From Bacillota bacterium (lineage in GTDB: Bacteria > Bacillota > Clostridia > DSM-8532): a stretch of DNA of 64,000 nt. The position numbers and the translations under genes were made by a program. This document shows positions 37,206-44,935 of this stretch, one piece after another. A model generated the notes under the pieces. The model was not told where the DNA came from. It did no database searches and saw only the letters and a program-made list of their open reading frames with translations. The stretch spans positions 62,001-126,000 of the forward strand of contig JAEZTB010000030.1 of NCBI GenBank assembly GCA_023443745.1, given 5' to 3'. The stretch's first letter is position 1. Every line of letters starts with the position of its first letter.

Positions 37206-37328
37206 TTATATCATAGCATGTGCATATTATAAACTGTAACTTTATCACAGAATAAAGTCTGCCGGATGCGATATATTATAAACATGGAAAGCAATTATCC
37301 GCTAAGAACTGAAAGGAGTTGAGCGTCT

Positions 37329-37640
37329 ATGGACGTTAGACATGTGACAAAGAAAGATTTTGATAGTGAAGTGGCTGATCCCAGATTACCTGTTCTGGTA
37401 GACTTCTGGGCTCCTTGGTGCGGCCCTTGCAGAATGCTTGCACCGGTACTTGATGAACTGGCTGGAGAAATGAACGGAAAAGTAAAAATACTCAAGGTTA
37501 ATGTGGATGAAGAACCTGAGTTAGCCAGCAAGTTCGGAGTTATGAGCATCCCAACCGTTATTGCCTTTAAGCAGGGAAAAGCAACCAATAAGGTTGTAGG
37601 TTTCAGGAGTAAGGAAGACTTTAAAAATATGATCCTTTAG
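37329..37640 (+). CDS. trxA: Thioredoxin
   Basis: A 103-residue cytoplasmic disulfide reductase with the active site WCGPC (Cys 31 and 34), the buried Asp in LVDFWAPW, and the cis-proline in MSIPTVIAF. AGGAG lies ten bases upstream of the ATG. No thioredoxin reductase gene is adjacent; a Crp/Fnr regulator and a sulfur-transfer flavoprotein follow on the same strand beyond a terminator. Confidence 0.96.
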   Translation: MDVRHVTKKDFDSEVADPRLPVLVDFWAPWCGPCRMLAPVLDELAGEMNGKVKILKVNVDEEPELASKFGVMSIPTVIAFKQGKATNKVVGFRSKEDFKNMIL

Positions 37641-37713
37641 GCTAAACGACCTCAATGCCTTTATATACAGCTCTCATTATAGAAGAATAATAGAAATATA
37701 AAACGGTACCTCC

Positions 37714-37743
37714 AAAAGACAGGAACGCCCCCTGTCTTTTTTG
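37714..37743 (+). terminator. Intrinsic terminator downstream of trxA
   Basis: Ten-bp stem AAAAGACAGG/CCTGTCTTTT with a short loop followed by TT on the plus strand. Confidence 0.8.
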
Positions 37744-37881
37744 TTACCCTTCGCCATTCCTTGAAAACAGTGCTTTTACATCATATAATAGGATTATCCC
37801 AAGTAGCTTTGCAGAAAAAAGTGGTTACACTTCTTTTTGAGAAGCTACCCTAATATATGTTATAAGGCCGGAGGTACGAGG

Positions 37882-38547
37882 ATGCTGGATGAAAAAACCG
37901 CTTTAAAGCTTAAGTCAGCTTTTCCCTTCATAAATGAATTAGGCTCAAAACAGGAACAATTTCTTCAAATCCTATATAATCAGAAGATTGAATCTGGTAT
38001 GGTCATTTTGGATGAAACCCGCAAATGCTCAGGTGTTATTCTTGTGCTTTCCGGATTAATCCGAATCTATAAGCTCTCGGAAGAAGGCAAAGAGGTCACG
38101 TTATACCGTATAGGACGAGGTGAGACCTGTGTGCTTACAGTGGCCTGCCTCCTGGGTATCGGAGATGTGCCCTTTCCTGTGGCAGCCTCTGCCGAGCAGT
38201 CTTCAGAGGTTGTTTTCATACCTTTGGAGCCTTTCAGGAAATTTTTCTTTGATTTGCCTCCTCTACAGAGATTCTTCTTTTCCTCCATGTCAGCGAAATT
38301 CTATTCTGTATTGAACCTGTTGGAGAACATTACCTTCAAGCGCACCAGCGACCGCCTTATGGATTTTCTTCTGACCAAGACAGCCGGGGGTGCCTATCCT
38401 CTCTATGCAACCCACGAAGCCATTGCCTCGGAGCTGGGTACCGCCCGGGAAGTTGTGAGCCGCCTCTTAAAGGAAATGGAAAGCAACGGCACAGTCAGCC
38501 TCAGCCGCGGCAAGATAATCCTTTACCCTGAGTTGTCAATTAAGTGA
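37882..38547 (+). CDS. Crp/Fnr-family transcriptional regulator
   Basis: The 221 residues have an N-terminal cyclic-nucleotide-binding-type beta barrel (about 15-130) and a C-terminal helix-turn-helix with THEAIASELGTAREVVSRLL. There is no N-terminal FNR cysteine cluster; isolated cysteines occur near residues 48, 79 and 84. The effector is unknown. GGAGG lies seven bases before the ATG at 37882. It precedes the four-domain sulfur-transfer flavoprotein by 135 bases, with repeated GTGACATA boxes between, so it probably controls that gene. Confidence 0.9.
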   Translation: MLDEKTALKLKSAFPFINELGSKQEQFLQILYNQKIESGMVILDETRKCSGVILVLSGLIRIYKLSEEGKEVTLYRIGRGETCVLTVACLLGIGDVPFPVAASAEQSSEVVFIPLEPFRKFFFDLPPLQRFFFSSMSAKFYSVLNLLENITFKRTSDRLMDFLLTKTAGGAYPLYATHEAIASELGTAREVVSRLLKEMESNGTVSLSRGKIILYPELSIK

Positions 38548-38584
38548 CATAACATACACTTGTCTCATTTTGCTTTGTGACATA
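38544..38584. promoter_or_regulatory. Direct repeats GTGACATA, candidate Crp/Fnr-family binding sites
   Basis: GTGACATA occurs at 38544-38551, overlapping the regulator's stop codon, and at 38577-38584, 33 bases apart, about three helical turns. The half-site resembles the TGTGA core read by Crp-family proteins. They lie 100-140 bases before the flavoprotein start. Confidence 0.4.
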
Positions 38585-38682
38585 GTTACTGAAAAATAGA
38601 AGCATGGTATTGTATGATAGTCTTGTGAAAAAATTGACAGGTTAAGTATTGAGCTGGAAATAGCTATGAGAGGAGTATGTCT

Positions 38683-41172
38683 ATGGCACGGAAGGTATTG
38701 GTTGTTGGGGGCGTAGCAGGTGGTGCGACAGCTGCGGCAAGGCTCAGAAGGCTTGATGAGAACGCCCAAATCATTATGTTTGAACGGGGCGATTATATTT
38801 CCTTTGCTAACTGCGGTCTGCCCTATTATATCGGAGACGTCATCAAGGATAAAGAAAAGCTGACGCTTCAGTCTCCCGAGTCCTTTAAAGAGCGCCTCAA
38901 TGTGGAGGTGCGCATCCGAAGTGAAGTCACAAAAATCAATCGAGATAAAAAAACAGTAATCGTGCGGGAAGCAAACGGAAGAATCTATGAGGAAAGCTAT
39001 GACAGTCTTGTTCTGTCTCCGGGTTCCGAACCCATTGTACCGCCTATTGAAGGCGCGCGCCTGGAGGCAGTCTTTACACTCCGCAATATTCCGGATACCT
39101 ATCGCATTAAAGATTATGTGACCAAAAATAGACCCAGAAGTGCAGTTGTGGTTGGTGCCGGCTATATCGGCATAGAGATGGCTGAAAATCTTCATCATTT
39201 GGGTCTTGATGTAGCAATAGTTGAGCTCTCTGATCATGTGATCCAGCCTCTGGATTCCGATATGGCGGCTGAGGTTCATAAGCACATTATTAAAAAGGGT
39301 GTTGCCCTTTACCTTAACCGCGGTGTAACCGGCATTCGGCAAGATGGGAAAGGCTATGCCATTTCATTAAACGAGGGGCCCGGTATAAAAGCCGATATGG
39401 TTATTCTGGCCGTAGGGGTACGTCCTGAGAGTTCTCTGGCAAAGGATGCGGGTCTGTCACTTGGAACCCGTGGCTGCATAGTCACCGACAATCACATGAG
39501 AACCAGTGACCCTGATATTTACGCTGTCGGTGATGCTGTAGAAGTGGTGGATGTGGTGACGGGAAGAAAGGTTTTCGTACCCCTGGCATCACCGGCTAAC
39601 CGCCAGGGCCGCATTGCGGCTGATAATATTACAGGCCTTGACAGCACCTATGGTGGAACGTTGGGCACGGCCATTTTGAAAGCTTTTGATATGACAGTAG
39701 CGGTTACAGGCAGTAACGAGCGGGTTTTGAAGGACGCTGGTATTGAATACGAAAAATCCTATACCTTCAGCGCCTCCAACGCGAGCTACTATCCCGGTGC
39801 TTCATTCATGACTATAAAGCTACTCTTCCAAAAAAAGACCGGAAAGCTCCTGGGAGCACAAATCACCGGCTACAAAGGTGTTGACAAGCGCATGGACGTT
39901 TTGGCAACCGCTATTAAGGCCAATATGACTGTCCAGGACCTCACAAACCTTGAGCTCTCTTATGCCCCTCCTTTCGGCTCGGCCAAGGATCCTGTGAATA
40001 TGGCCGGGTATGTGGCTTCAAATATCCTAAACGGGGATGTTAAAATCTTCCATTGGCAGGACGTAGCAGATCTTGATACCAGTAAAGTTACACTTCTGGA
40101 TGTGAGAACCGAGGACGAATTTGCTAACGGCACTTTGGAAGGCGCTGTGAATATCCCGGTCGATGAGCTCAGAGAGAGGCTTCATGAGCTAAATCCTAAA
40201 AAGCCGGTCTATGTCTTCTGTCAGATAGGCTTGCGTGGCTATATTGCCTACCGCATCCTTATTCAGAATGGCTTTACCGATGTCTATAACTTATCCGGCG
40301 GTTATCGCTTCTATAGTATGGCCACTACCCCTTATGAGCCTCATCAGGGAACCGGTGAAAAAATTGGCGATGCCCCTGCAAAGCCAACCGATGATGCAAA
40401 ATCCATGGAATTGTCCGAAAAAGGATCCCAAGCCACGGCTGAGAAATCCATAAAACGTATAGCACTCAATGCTTGCGGGCTCCAGTGTCCCGGACCTATT
40501 TTAAAAGTAAATGAAGCCATTAAATCCATCGAAACAGGTGAAGAAGTAGAGGTTCAGGCTACCGACCCTGCTTTTGCCACAGATATTGAGGCCTGGTGCA
40601 AACGTACGGGCAATCAGATTATTGAAAGCACAAGCAAGGACGGAATGGCTAAGGTTACTATAAAAAAGGGTGATGAAAAGCCTCAAGCCTCTGACAGTGC
40701 TGGGGATGCGAAGAACATCATCGTTTTCTCGGGAGACCTTGATAAGGCTATTGCTTCATTTATAATAGCCAATGGTGCTGCAGCCATGGGTCGCCAGGTA
40801 AATATGTTTTTCACTTTCTGGGGGCTTAATATACTCAGAAAAGCTCAAAAGGTCCGAGTGCGAAAAAATGTCGTCGAGCGCATGTTTGGTTTCATGATGC
40901 CAAGGGGTTCTAAAAAGCTCGGCTTGTCCAAGATGAATATGTTGGGTATGGGGCCTCTCATGATTCGAAAAGTTATGCAGCATAAAAATATCCATTCTCT
41001 GGAGGAGCTTATCAGGACAGCTCAGGAAAACGGTGTTGAATTGACAGCTTGCTCCATGTCCATGGATGTGATGGGCATAAAAAAAGAGGAATTAATTGAC
41101 GGAGTTAAAATCGGCGGCGTTGCTGCCATGCTGGCTTCGGCAGAGGAATCCGATATGTCCTTATTCATTTAA
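38683..41172 (+). CDS. Four-domain sulfur-transfer flavoprotein (CoA-disulfide reductase-rhodanese-TusA-DsrE)
   Basis: An 829-residue fusion. Residues 1-445 are a pyridine-nucleotide/FAD disulfide oxidoreductase of the CoA-disulfide/NADH oxidase type, with VVGGVAGGATAAARL and the single redox Cys 44 in NCGLPYY. Residues about 455-550 are a rhodanese with the persulfide Cys near 513 in FCQIGLRG. Residues about 590-665 are a TusA/SirA domain with CGLQCPGP (Cys 598 and 602). Residues about 675-829 are a DsrE-type domain with ACSMSMDVMG near 790. Each module can carry or reduce protein- or CoA-bound persulfide, so the protein likely moves sulfane sulfur along one chain. AGGAG lies seven bases before the ATG at 38683. 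Confidence 0.92.
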   Translation: MARKVLVVGGVAGGATAAARLRRLDENAQIIMFERGDYISFANCGLPYYIGDVIKDKEKLTLQSPESFKERLNVEVRIRSEVTKINRDKKTVIVREANGRIYEESYDSLVLSPGSEPIVPPIEGARLEAVFTLRNIPDTYRIKDYVTKNRPRSAVVVGAGYIGIEMAENLHHLGLDVAIVELSDHVIQPLDSDMAAEVHKHIIKKGVALYLNRGVTGIRQDGKGYAISLNEGPGIKADMVILAVGVRPESSLAKDAGLSLGTRGCIVTDNHMRTSDPDIYAVGDAVEVVDVVTGRKVFVPLASPANRQGRIAADNITGLDSTYGGTLGTAILKAFDMTVAVTGSNERVLKDAGIEYEKSYTFSASNASYYPGASFMTIKLLFQKKTGKLLGAQITGYKGVDKRMDVLATAIKANMTVQDLTNLELSYAPPFGSAKDPVNMAGYVASNILNGDVKIFHWQDVADLDTSKVTLLDVRTEDEFANGTLEGAVNIPVDELRERLHELNPKKPVYVFCQIGLRGYIAYRILIQNGFTDVYNLSGGYRFYSMATTPYEPHQGTGEKIGDAPAKPTDDAKSMELSEKGSQATAEKSIKRIALNACGLQCPGPILKVNEAIKSIETGEEVEVQATDPAFATDIEAWCKRTGNQIIESTSKDGMAKVTIKKGDEKPQASDSAGDAKNIIVFSGDLDKAIASFIIANGAAAMGRQVNMFFTFWGLNILRKAQKVRVRKNVVERMFGFMMPRGSKKLGLSKMNMLGMGPLMIRKVMQHKNIHSLEELIRTAQENGVELTACSMSMDVMGIKKEELIDGVKIGGVAAMLASAEESDMSLFI

Positions 41173-41226
41173 AGTGAGAATGGGCTAAACGACAGTATTT
41201 TCCTCTGGAAAACACGATTGTAAAAC

Positions 41227-41269
41227 AAGAGCAGACGCCACAATAAGAAAGCTGGCACTGCTCTTTTTT
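41227..41269 (+). terminator. Intrinsic terminator downstream of the sulfur-transfer flavoprotein
   Basis: Outer stem AAGAGCAG/CTGCTCTT and inner stem GCCA/TGGC, followed by TTTT on the plus strand. Confidence 0.78.
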
Positions 41270-41397
41270 CTTTAGAATATTCATTATATGGAATAATCAT
41301 CATATTATTACCTGCTATAAGTCACTCTTGCATAGAATATAAAACCTTTTCGACTTTCGATTTGTGCAAATCATACATTATTAATCATGAATTTGCG

Positions 41398-41406
41398 TGC
41401 TATGAT
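41398..41406 (+). promoter_or_regulatory. Candidate extended -10 promoter for mdh
   Basis: TGCTATGAT matches TG-n-TATAAT with one change. The -35 region is weak, as is usual for extended -10 promoters. It would start transcription about 47 bases before the mdh ATG. Confidence 0.4.
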
Positions 41407-41459
41407 AAAGTGTGTGATTTTATTAACAAATTTCAAGAGGACAGAGAGGATAGATCAGT

Positions 41460-42410
41460 ATGAGCAAAAGCAAAACAAAAGTAGCGATTATCGGAGCAGG
41501 TTTTGTAGGGGCATCAACCGCTTTCGCGATGGCACTTCAGCAGAATGCAAGCGAAATAGTTTTGATCGACGTCAACAAGGAAAAAGCTTTTGGAGAGGCT
41601 TTGGATATTAATCACGGACTCTGCTTTATAGGCCAAATGGCGGTATATGCAGGTGATTATTCAGATATAGCCAATTGCGATGTTATCGTTGTAACTGCCG
41701 GTATGAACAGAAAGCCCGGTGAAACACGTCTTGATCTTGCCCGTAAAAATGTAGCCATAGCAAAAGAAATTACCGCAAACATCATGAAGTATTATACCCA
41801 TGGTGTTATTCTTGTCGTAGCAAACCCCGTTGATATCTTAACCTACCTTATCCAGAAGTGGTCAGGGCTTCCCAACGGCCGAGTATTTGGTTCAGGCACT
41901 GCACTTGACAGTGCAAGGTTCAGATTCTTGCTCGCTGAGAAGTTTAATGTAGATGTCAGAAACGTTCACGGTTATATGGTAGGCGAGCATGGCGATACAC
42001 AACTCGCTTTATGGAGTGCGACCCATGTTGCCGGTATGAATGTCAATGAATATGGCAATCTTCATGGCAATACCTTTGGTGAAGCAGAGAAGGCCATCAT
42101 TCAAGAGGAAGTCAAAAAAGCAGGTGCCACCATTATCAAAAACAAGGGCGCTACATACTACGCTATTGCAATTACCGTTAATACCATTATAGAAACGCTT
42201 CTGAAAAATCAAAATACCATTAGAACAGTTTCGAGTATTATAGATGGGCTTTATGGCATAAGCGATGTTGCCATCAGCTTGCCATCCATCATTAACTCTA
42301 ATGGTGTAGAGAAGATCATTGAGTTCTCCATTACACCTGATGAGGAGAAACAGCTCAAAGATTCCGCTGAAGCTGTTAAAGCTGTATTAAATGAAGTTAA
42401 AAATATCTAA
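41460..42410 (+). CDS. mdh: Malate dehydrogenase of the lactate-dehydrogenase-like type
   Basis: The 316 residues follow the LDH/MDH pattern: IGAGFVGAS dinucleotide loop, Arg 90 and Arg 153 for substrate carboxylate, Asp 150 and catalytic His 177 in GEHGDT. The specificity residue, Gln in true lactate dehydrogenases (NQKPGETR), is Arg 84 here (MNRKPGETR). Arg at this site is the classic determinant for oxaloacetate/malate. The protein closely resembles the A. thermocellus malate dehydrogenase as I remember it, and malic enzyme follows at once, so the pair should convert oxaloacetate to malate and then pyruvate, exchanging NADH for reduced cofactor. Confidence 0.88.
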   Translation: MSKSKTKVAIIGAGFVGASTAFAMALQQNASEIVLIDVNKEKAFGEALDINHGLCFIGQMAVYAGDYSDIANCDVIVVTAGMNRKPGETRLDLARKNVAIAKEITANIMKYYTHGVILVVANPVDILTYLIQKWSGLPNGRVFGSGTALDSARFRFLLAEKFNVDVRNVHGYMVGEHGDTQLALWSATHVAGMNVNEYGNLHGNTFGEAEKAIIQEEVKKAGATIIKNKGATYYAIAITVNTIIETLLKNQNTIRTVSSIIDGLYGISDVAISLPSIINSNGVEKIIEFSITPDEEKQLKDSAEAVKAVLNEVKNI

Positions 42411-42428
42411 ATGCAGGAGGAGATTACC

Positions 42429-43601
42429 ATGACAATTGGTGAAAAATCAGTTCAGGCTCATTCAGAGTGGAAGGGCAAAATTGAGGTTATCAGCCGCGCT
42501 TCCGTTGCTAACAAGGACGATCTATCGGTAGCTTATACCCCCGGGGTTGCACAACCCTGTCTGGAAATTCAAAAGGATGTCAATAAATCTTACGAATATA
42601 CCAGAAGGCACAATATCGTAGCTGTGGTCACAGATGGTACTGCCGTACTTGGTCTTGGCGATATCGGTCCTGAAGCAGGTATGCCTGTAATGGAAGGTAA
42701 GTGCGTACTGTTCAAGACTTTTGGAGATGTTGACGCGTTTCCCCTCTGCATCCGTTCCAAGGATGTAGATACTATCGTTAATACTGTAAAGCTTCTAGCA
42801 GGAAGTTTCGGCGGCATAAACCTCGAGGATATCTCCGCTCCACGATGCTTCGAAATTGAAAGAAGACTTAAGGAAGAGTGCGATATCCCCATTTTCCATG
42901 ATGATCAGCATGGTACCGCTATTGTAGCTGTGGCAGGCATGCTGAATGCATTAAAGATTGTTAAAAAAGATATTGCCGATATCGAAGTAGTTGTAAACGG
43001 TTCCGGCGCTGCCGGCATTGCCGTAACAAGACTTCTCATGAGCATGGGTCTTAAGAAGGTTATCCTTTGCGATACCAAGGGTGCCATCTATAAGGGACGT
43101 CCCGGCCTTAATGCTGAAAAAGAATTAATGGCCGATATTTCTAACCTTGAGATGAAAAAGGGAACCTTGAAGGAAGTTATAAAAGGTGCAGATGTATTCT
43201 TAGGGCTTTCCGCCCCCGGAATGGTCGATCAAGATATGGTAAGAAGCATGGCTAAGGATCCTATCCTCTTTGCTATGGCTAACCCCACTCCTGAGATTAT
43301 GCCGGATGAAGCGATCGCTGCCGGTGCTAAGGTTATGGGAACAGGGCGTTCCGACTTCCCCAATCAGATCAACAATGTATTGGCATTCCCCGGCCTTTTC
43401 AGAGGGGCTTTGGATGTAAGAGCCAGTGATATCAACGATGAGATGAAAATTGCAGCAGCTGAGGCGATTGCATCTTTAATCACTGATTCCGAGCTGAAGC
43501 CAGATTATGTTATCCCCTCCCCCTTCGATACAAGAGTTGCTCCTCTTGTGGCCAAGGCTGTTGCCGAGGCTGCCAGAAAAACAGGGGTTGCAAGAATATA
43601 G
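42429..43601 (+). CDS. Malic enzyme
   Basis: Oxidatively decarboxylates malate to pyruvate. The 390-residue bacterial short form has the AYTPGVAQPCLEI and VTDGTAVLGLGDIGP blocks, the metal-site FHDDQHGTA, a Rossmann loop VNGSGAAGIAV, and FAMANPTPEI. AGGAGG lies eight bases before the ATG at 42429, and the gap to mdh is 18 bases. NAD or NADP preference cannot be read with confidence. Together with mdh it forms the malate-shunt arrangement. Confidence 0.94.
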   Translation: MTIGEKSVQAHSEWKGKIEVISRASVANKDDLSVAYTPGVAQPCLEIQKDVNKSYEYTRRHNIVAVVTDGTAVLGLGDIGPEAGMPVMEGKCVLFKTFGDVDAFPLCIRSKDVDTIVNTVKLLAGSFGGINLEDISAPRCFEIERRLKEECDIPIFHDDQHGTAIVAVAGMLNALKIVKKDIADIEVVVNGSGAAGIAVTRLLMSMGLKKVILCDTKGAIYKGRPGLNAEKELMADISNLEMKKGTLKEVIKGADVFLGLSAPGMVDQDMVRSMAKDPILFAMANPTPEIMPDEAIAAGAKVMGTGRSDFPNQINNVLAFPGLFRGALDVRASDINDEMKIAAAEAIASLITDSELKPDYVIPSPFDTRVAPLVAKAVAEAARKTGVARI

Positions 43602-43626
43602 ATACTCTAACTAAAATATACGATAT

Positions 43627-43658
43627 AGGGCTGCGAATTATCGCAGCCCTGTTTTTTT
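43627..43658 (+). terminator. Intrinsic terminator downstream of malic enzyme
   Basis: Perfect 10-bp stem AGGGCTGCGA/TCGCAGCCCT with a four-base loop and seven T residues on the plus strand. Confidence 0.88.
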
Positions 43659-43663
43659 AGATG

Positions 43664-44455
43664 CTACCATTCCTTTTTTTGGGGGGAGGAACCACGGCAT
43701 CTGGCATAGTAATCTCCGCGGCAATCATGGCGCTTATCCCACTTGTCTTCATCCTTTTCGCATTTTTCCTCGTGTTTCTTCTCACACTCTTCTTCACGCT
43801 TCTTTTCGCACTTTCTCTCGAATTCTTCTTCGAATCTGTCGTCCCATTTCTTCTCAGACTTTTGATCATGTCTCATCTCGCACTTTTCGCGTTTTTCTTC
43901 CCGCTTCTTCTCACAATTTTCTCTGTGACATTCATCTTCGTCCTTCTCATCTTCATCATGATCTTCACATATTACAGGAATATGCTCTGTTCGAACAACT
44001 TTGAAAGCGACCTTGATGACATCTTTTTCGAGAAGTTTTGTAAACACAGTTACCCCTTTGACACAAGTCTCACCATGCAAGATGTCCTTTTCTCCTTCAA
44101 CGAATGCTTCAAGCAATTCAGCGGTATCGCATTCCTTAACCTTCTCGCATCCGACAGGTTCCATTTCCACGAATCCTCCAAAGGGAACCTTAAAGGTAGC
44201 GTGGAAAAGTGGTCCGTTGACTATACCGTCACAGACATCCTCCACGGTCTTATAGATGACGTTCTTCCACAGGATGGCATTGAAAATAACCTTTCCTGGG
44301 ATTACATCAACATCAGTTATGATGACCTTTTTGTCAATCTCCTCAATTTTGAATATGGGGGGGCTGGGAGGTGAAATAGTGACGTCATTTTCAACAAAGA
44401 ACTGCTCAGAGCCTTTGCCAACTATTACCTTAACTTGTAGTACTTTCTTTTTCAT
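43664..44455 (-). CDS. DUF3794 (SPOCS)-type protein with Cys-rich charged tail
   Basis: Residues 1-165 resemble DUF3794/SPOCS domains of clostridial spore-associated proteins: short beta strands such as VIITDVDVIPGKVIFNAILWK and FHATFKVPFGGFVEM. Residues about 170-263 are an extreme low-complexity tail of Lys, Arg, Glu, Asp and His with some nine regularly scattered cysteines (repeats like CEKKREE). Such a tail suggests cross-linking or metal binding in a coat layer; this is inference. AAGGAG precedes the ATG. It converges with malic enzyme across a strong terminator. Confidence 0.78.
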   Translation of the reverse strand: MKKKVLQVKVIVGKGSEQFFVENDVTISPPSPPIFKIEEIDKKVIITDVDVIPGKVIFNAILWKNVIYKTVEDVCDGIVNGPLFHATFKVPFGGFVEMEPVGCEKVKECDTAELLEAFVEGEKDILHGETCVKGVTVFTKLLEKDVIKVAFKVVRTEHIPVICEDHDEDEKDEDECHRENCEKKREEKREKCEMRHDQKSEKKWDDRFEEEFERKCEKKREEECEKKHEEKCEKDEDKWDKRHDCRGDYYARCRGSSPQKKEW

Positions 44456-44662
44456 TTTTGCACTCCTTTCATGAATTTTTTGGTCTGTCGATTTTGTCGA
44501 ACAAGCACACTACATACTATTCCGGCTAGTCCTTAGTTGTTACTGCTTGGCCGTAACTTCGTGTATGAGCATGTAAAATAGCCCTATTGATGAGGTTAAT
44601 CTTTAAGAGGGTATGTGTATTGAAAAAATGTCAACACTAGATCAAAGGAAAGGAGTGAGTTT

Positions 44663-44857
44663 ATGGATAAAAAAGGAATGAGACGTCCCGATCCCAGCGA
44701 GCCCCATGGCACTGAAAGCAACCACAAGCAGCATTTTGAGAAAAATGAAATTCCACCTGTCCAGGAGCTTCAGGGAAAAGCGAAGCATACCAAGGAAAAG
44801 GCCAATCCCATCAGCTTTGATGGTGAAAGGAATACGACCTTCTCCGACGATCAATAA
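44663..44857 (+). CDS. Small hydrophilic protein, unrecognised
   Basis: A 64-residue protein, rich in Lys, Glu, Pro, His and Asn, with no hydrophobic segment. AAAGGAG lies eight bases before the ATG, a strong site that argues for a real gene. The composition and the central PPVQELQGKAKHTKEKANP stretch recall small Bacillus/Clostridium spore proteins, but I recognise no family. Its neighbour is the divergent DUF3794 gene, which would fit a sporulation role. Confidence 0.6.
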   Translation: MDKKGMRRPDPSEPHGTESNHKQHFEKNEIPPVQELQGKAKHTKEKANPISFDGERNTTFSDDQ

Positions 44858-44882
44858 AACCGATCATTCTGTACCATTATGT

Positions 44883-44916
44883 AAAAAGAGGTGTGTTTCA
44901 ATCGTAACACACCTCT
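44883..44916 (-). terminator. Terminator downstream of the GH13 gene
   Basis: An 11-bp stem AGAGGTGTGTT/AACACACCTCT followed by TTTTT on the minus strand, 20 bases after the GH13 stop; it may also stop the small plus-strand gene. Confidence 0.78.
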
Positions 44917-44935
44917 ATCCTTTACATTAATCCTA

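Noticed and set aside
38536..39342. Minus-strand 268-codon open frame
   Set aside because: Antisense to the FAD domain of the sulfur-transfer flavoprotein, which has clear family motifs.
41460..42410. L-lactate dehydrogenase call
   Set aside because: The specificity residue is Arg, not Gln, and malic enzyme is adjacent.
43661..44374. Plus-strand 237-codon open frame
   Set aside because: It is the antisense of the DUF3794 protein's charged tail; the product is artificially Phe/Leu-rich and there is no ribosome site.
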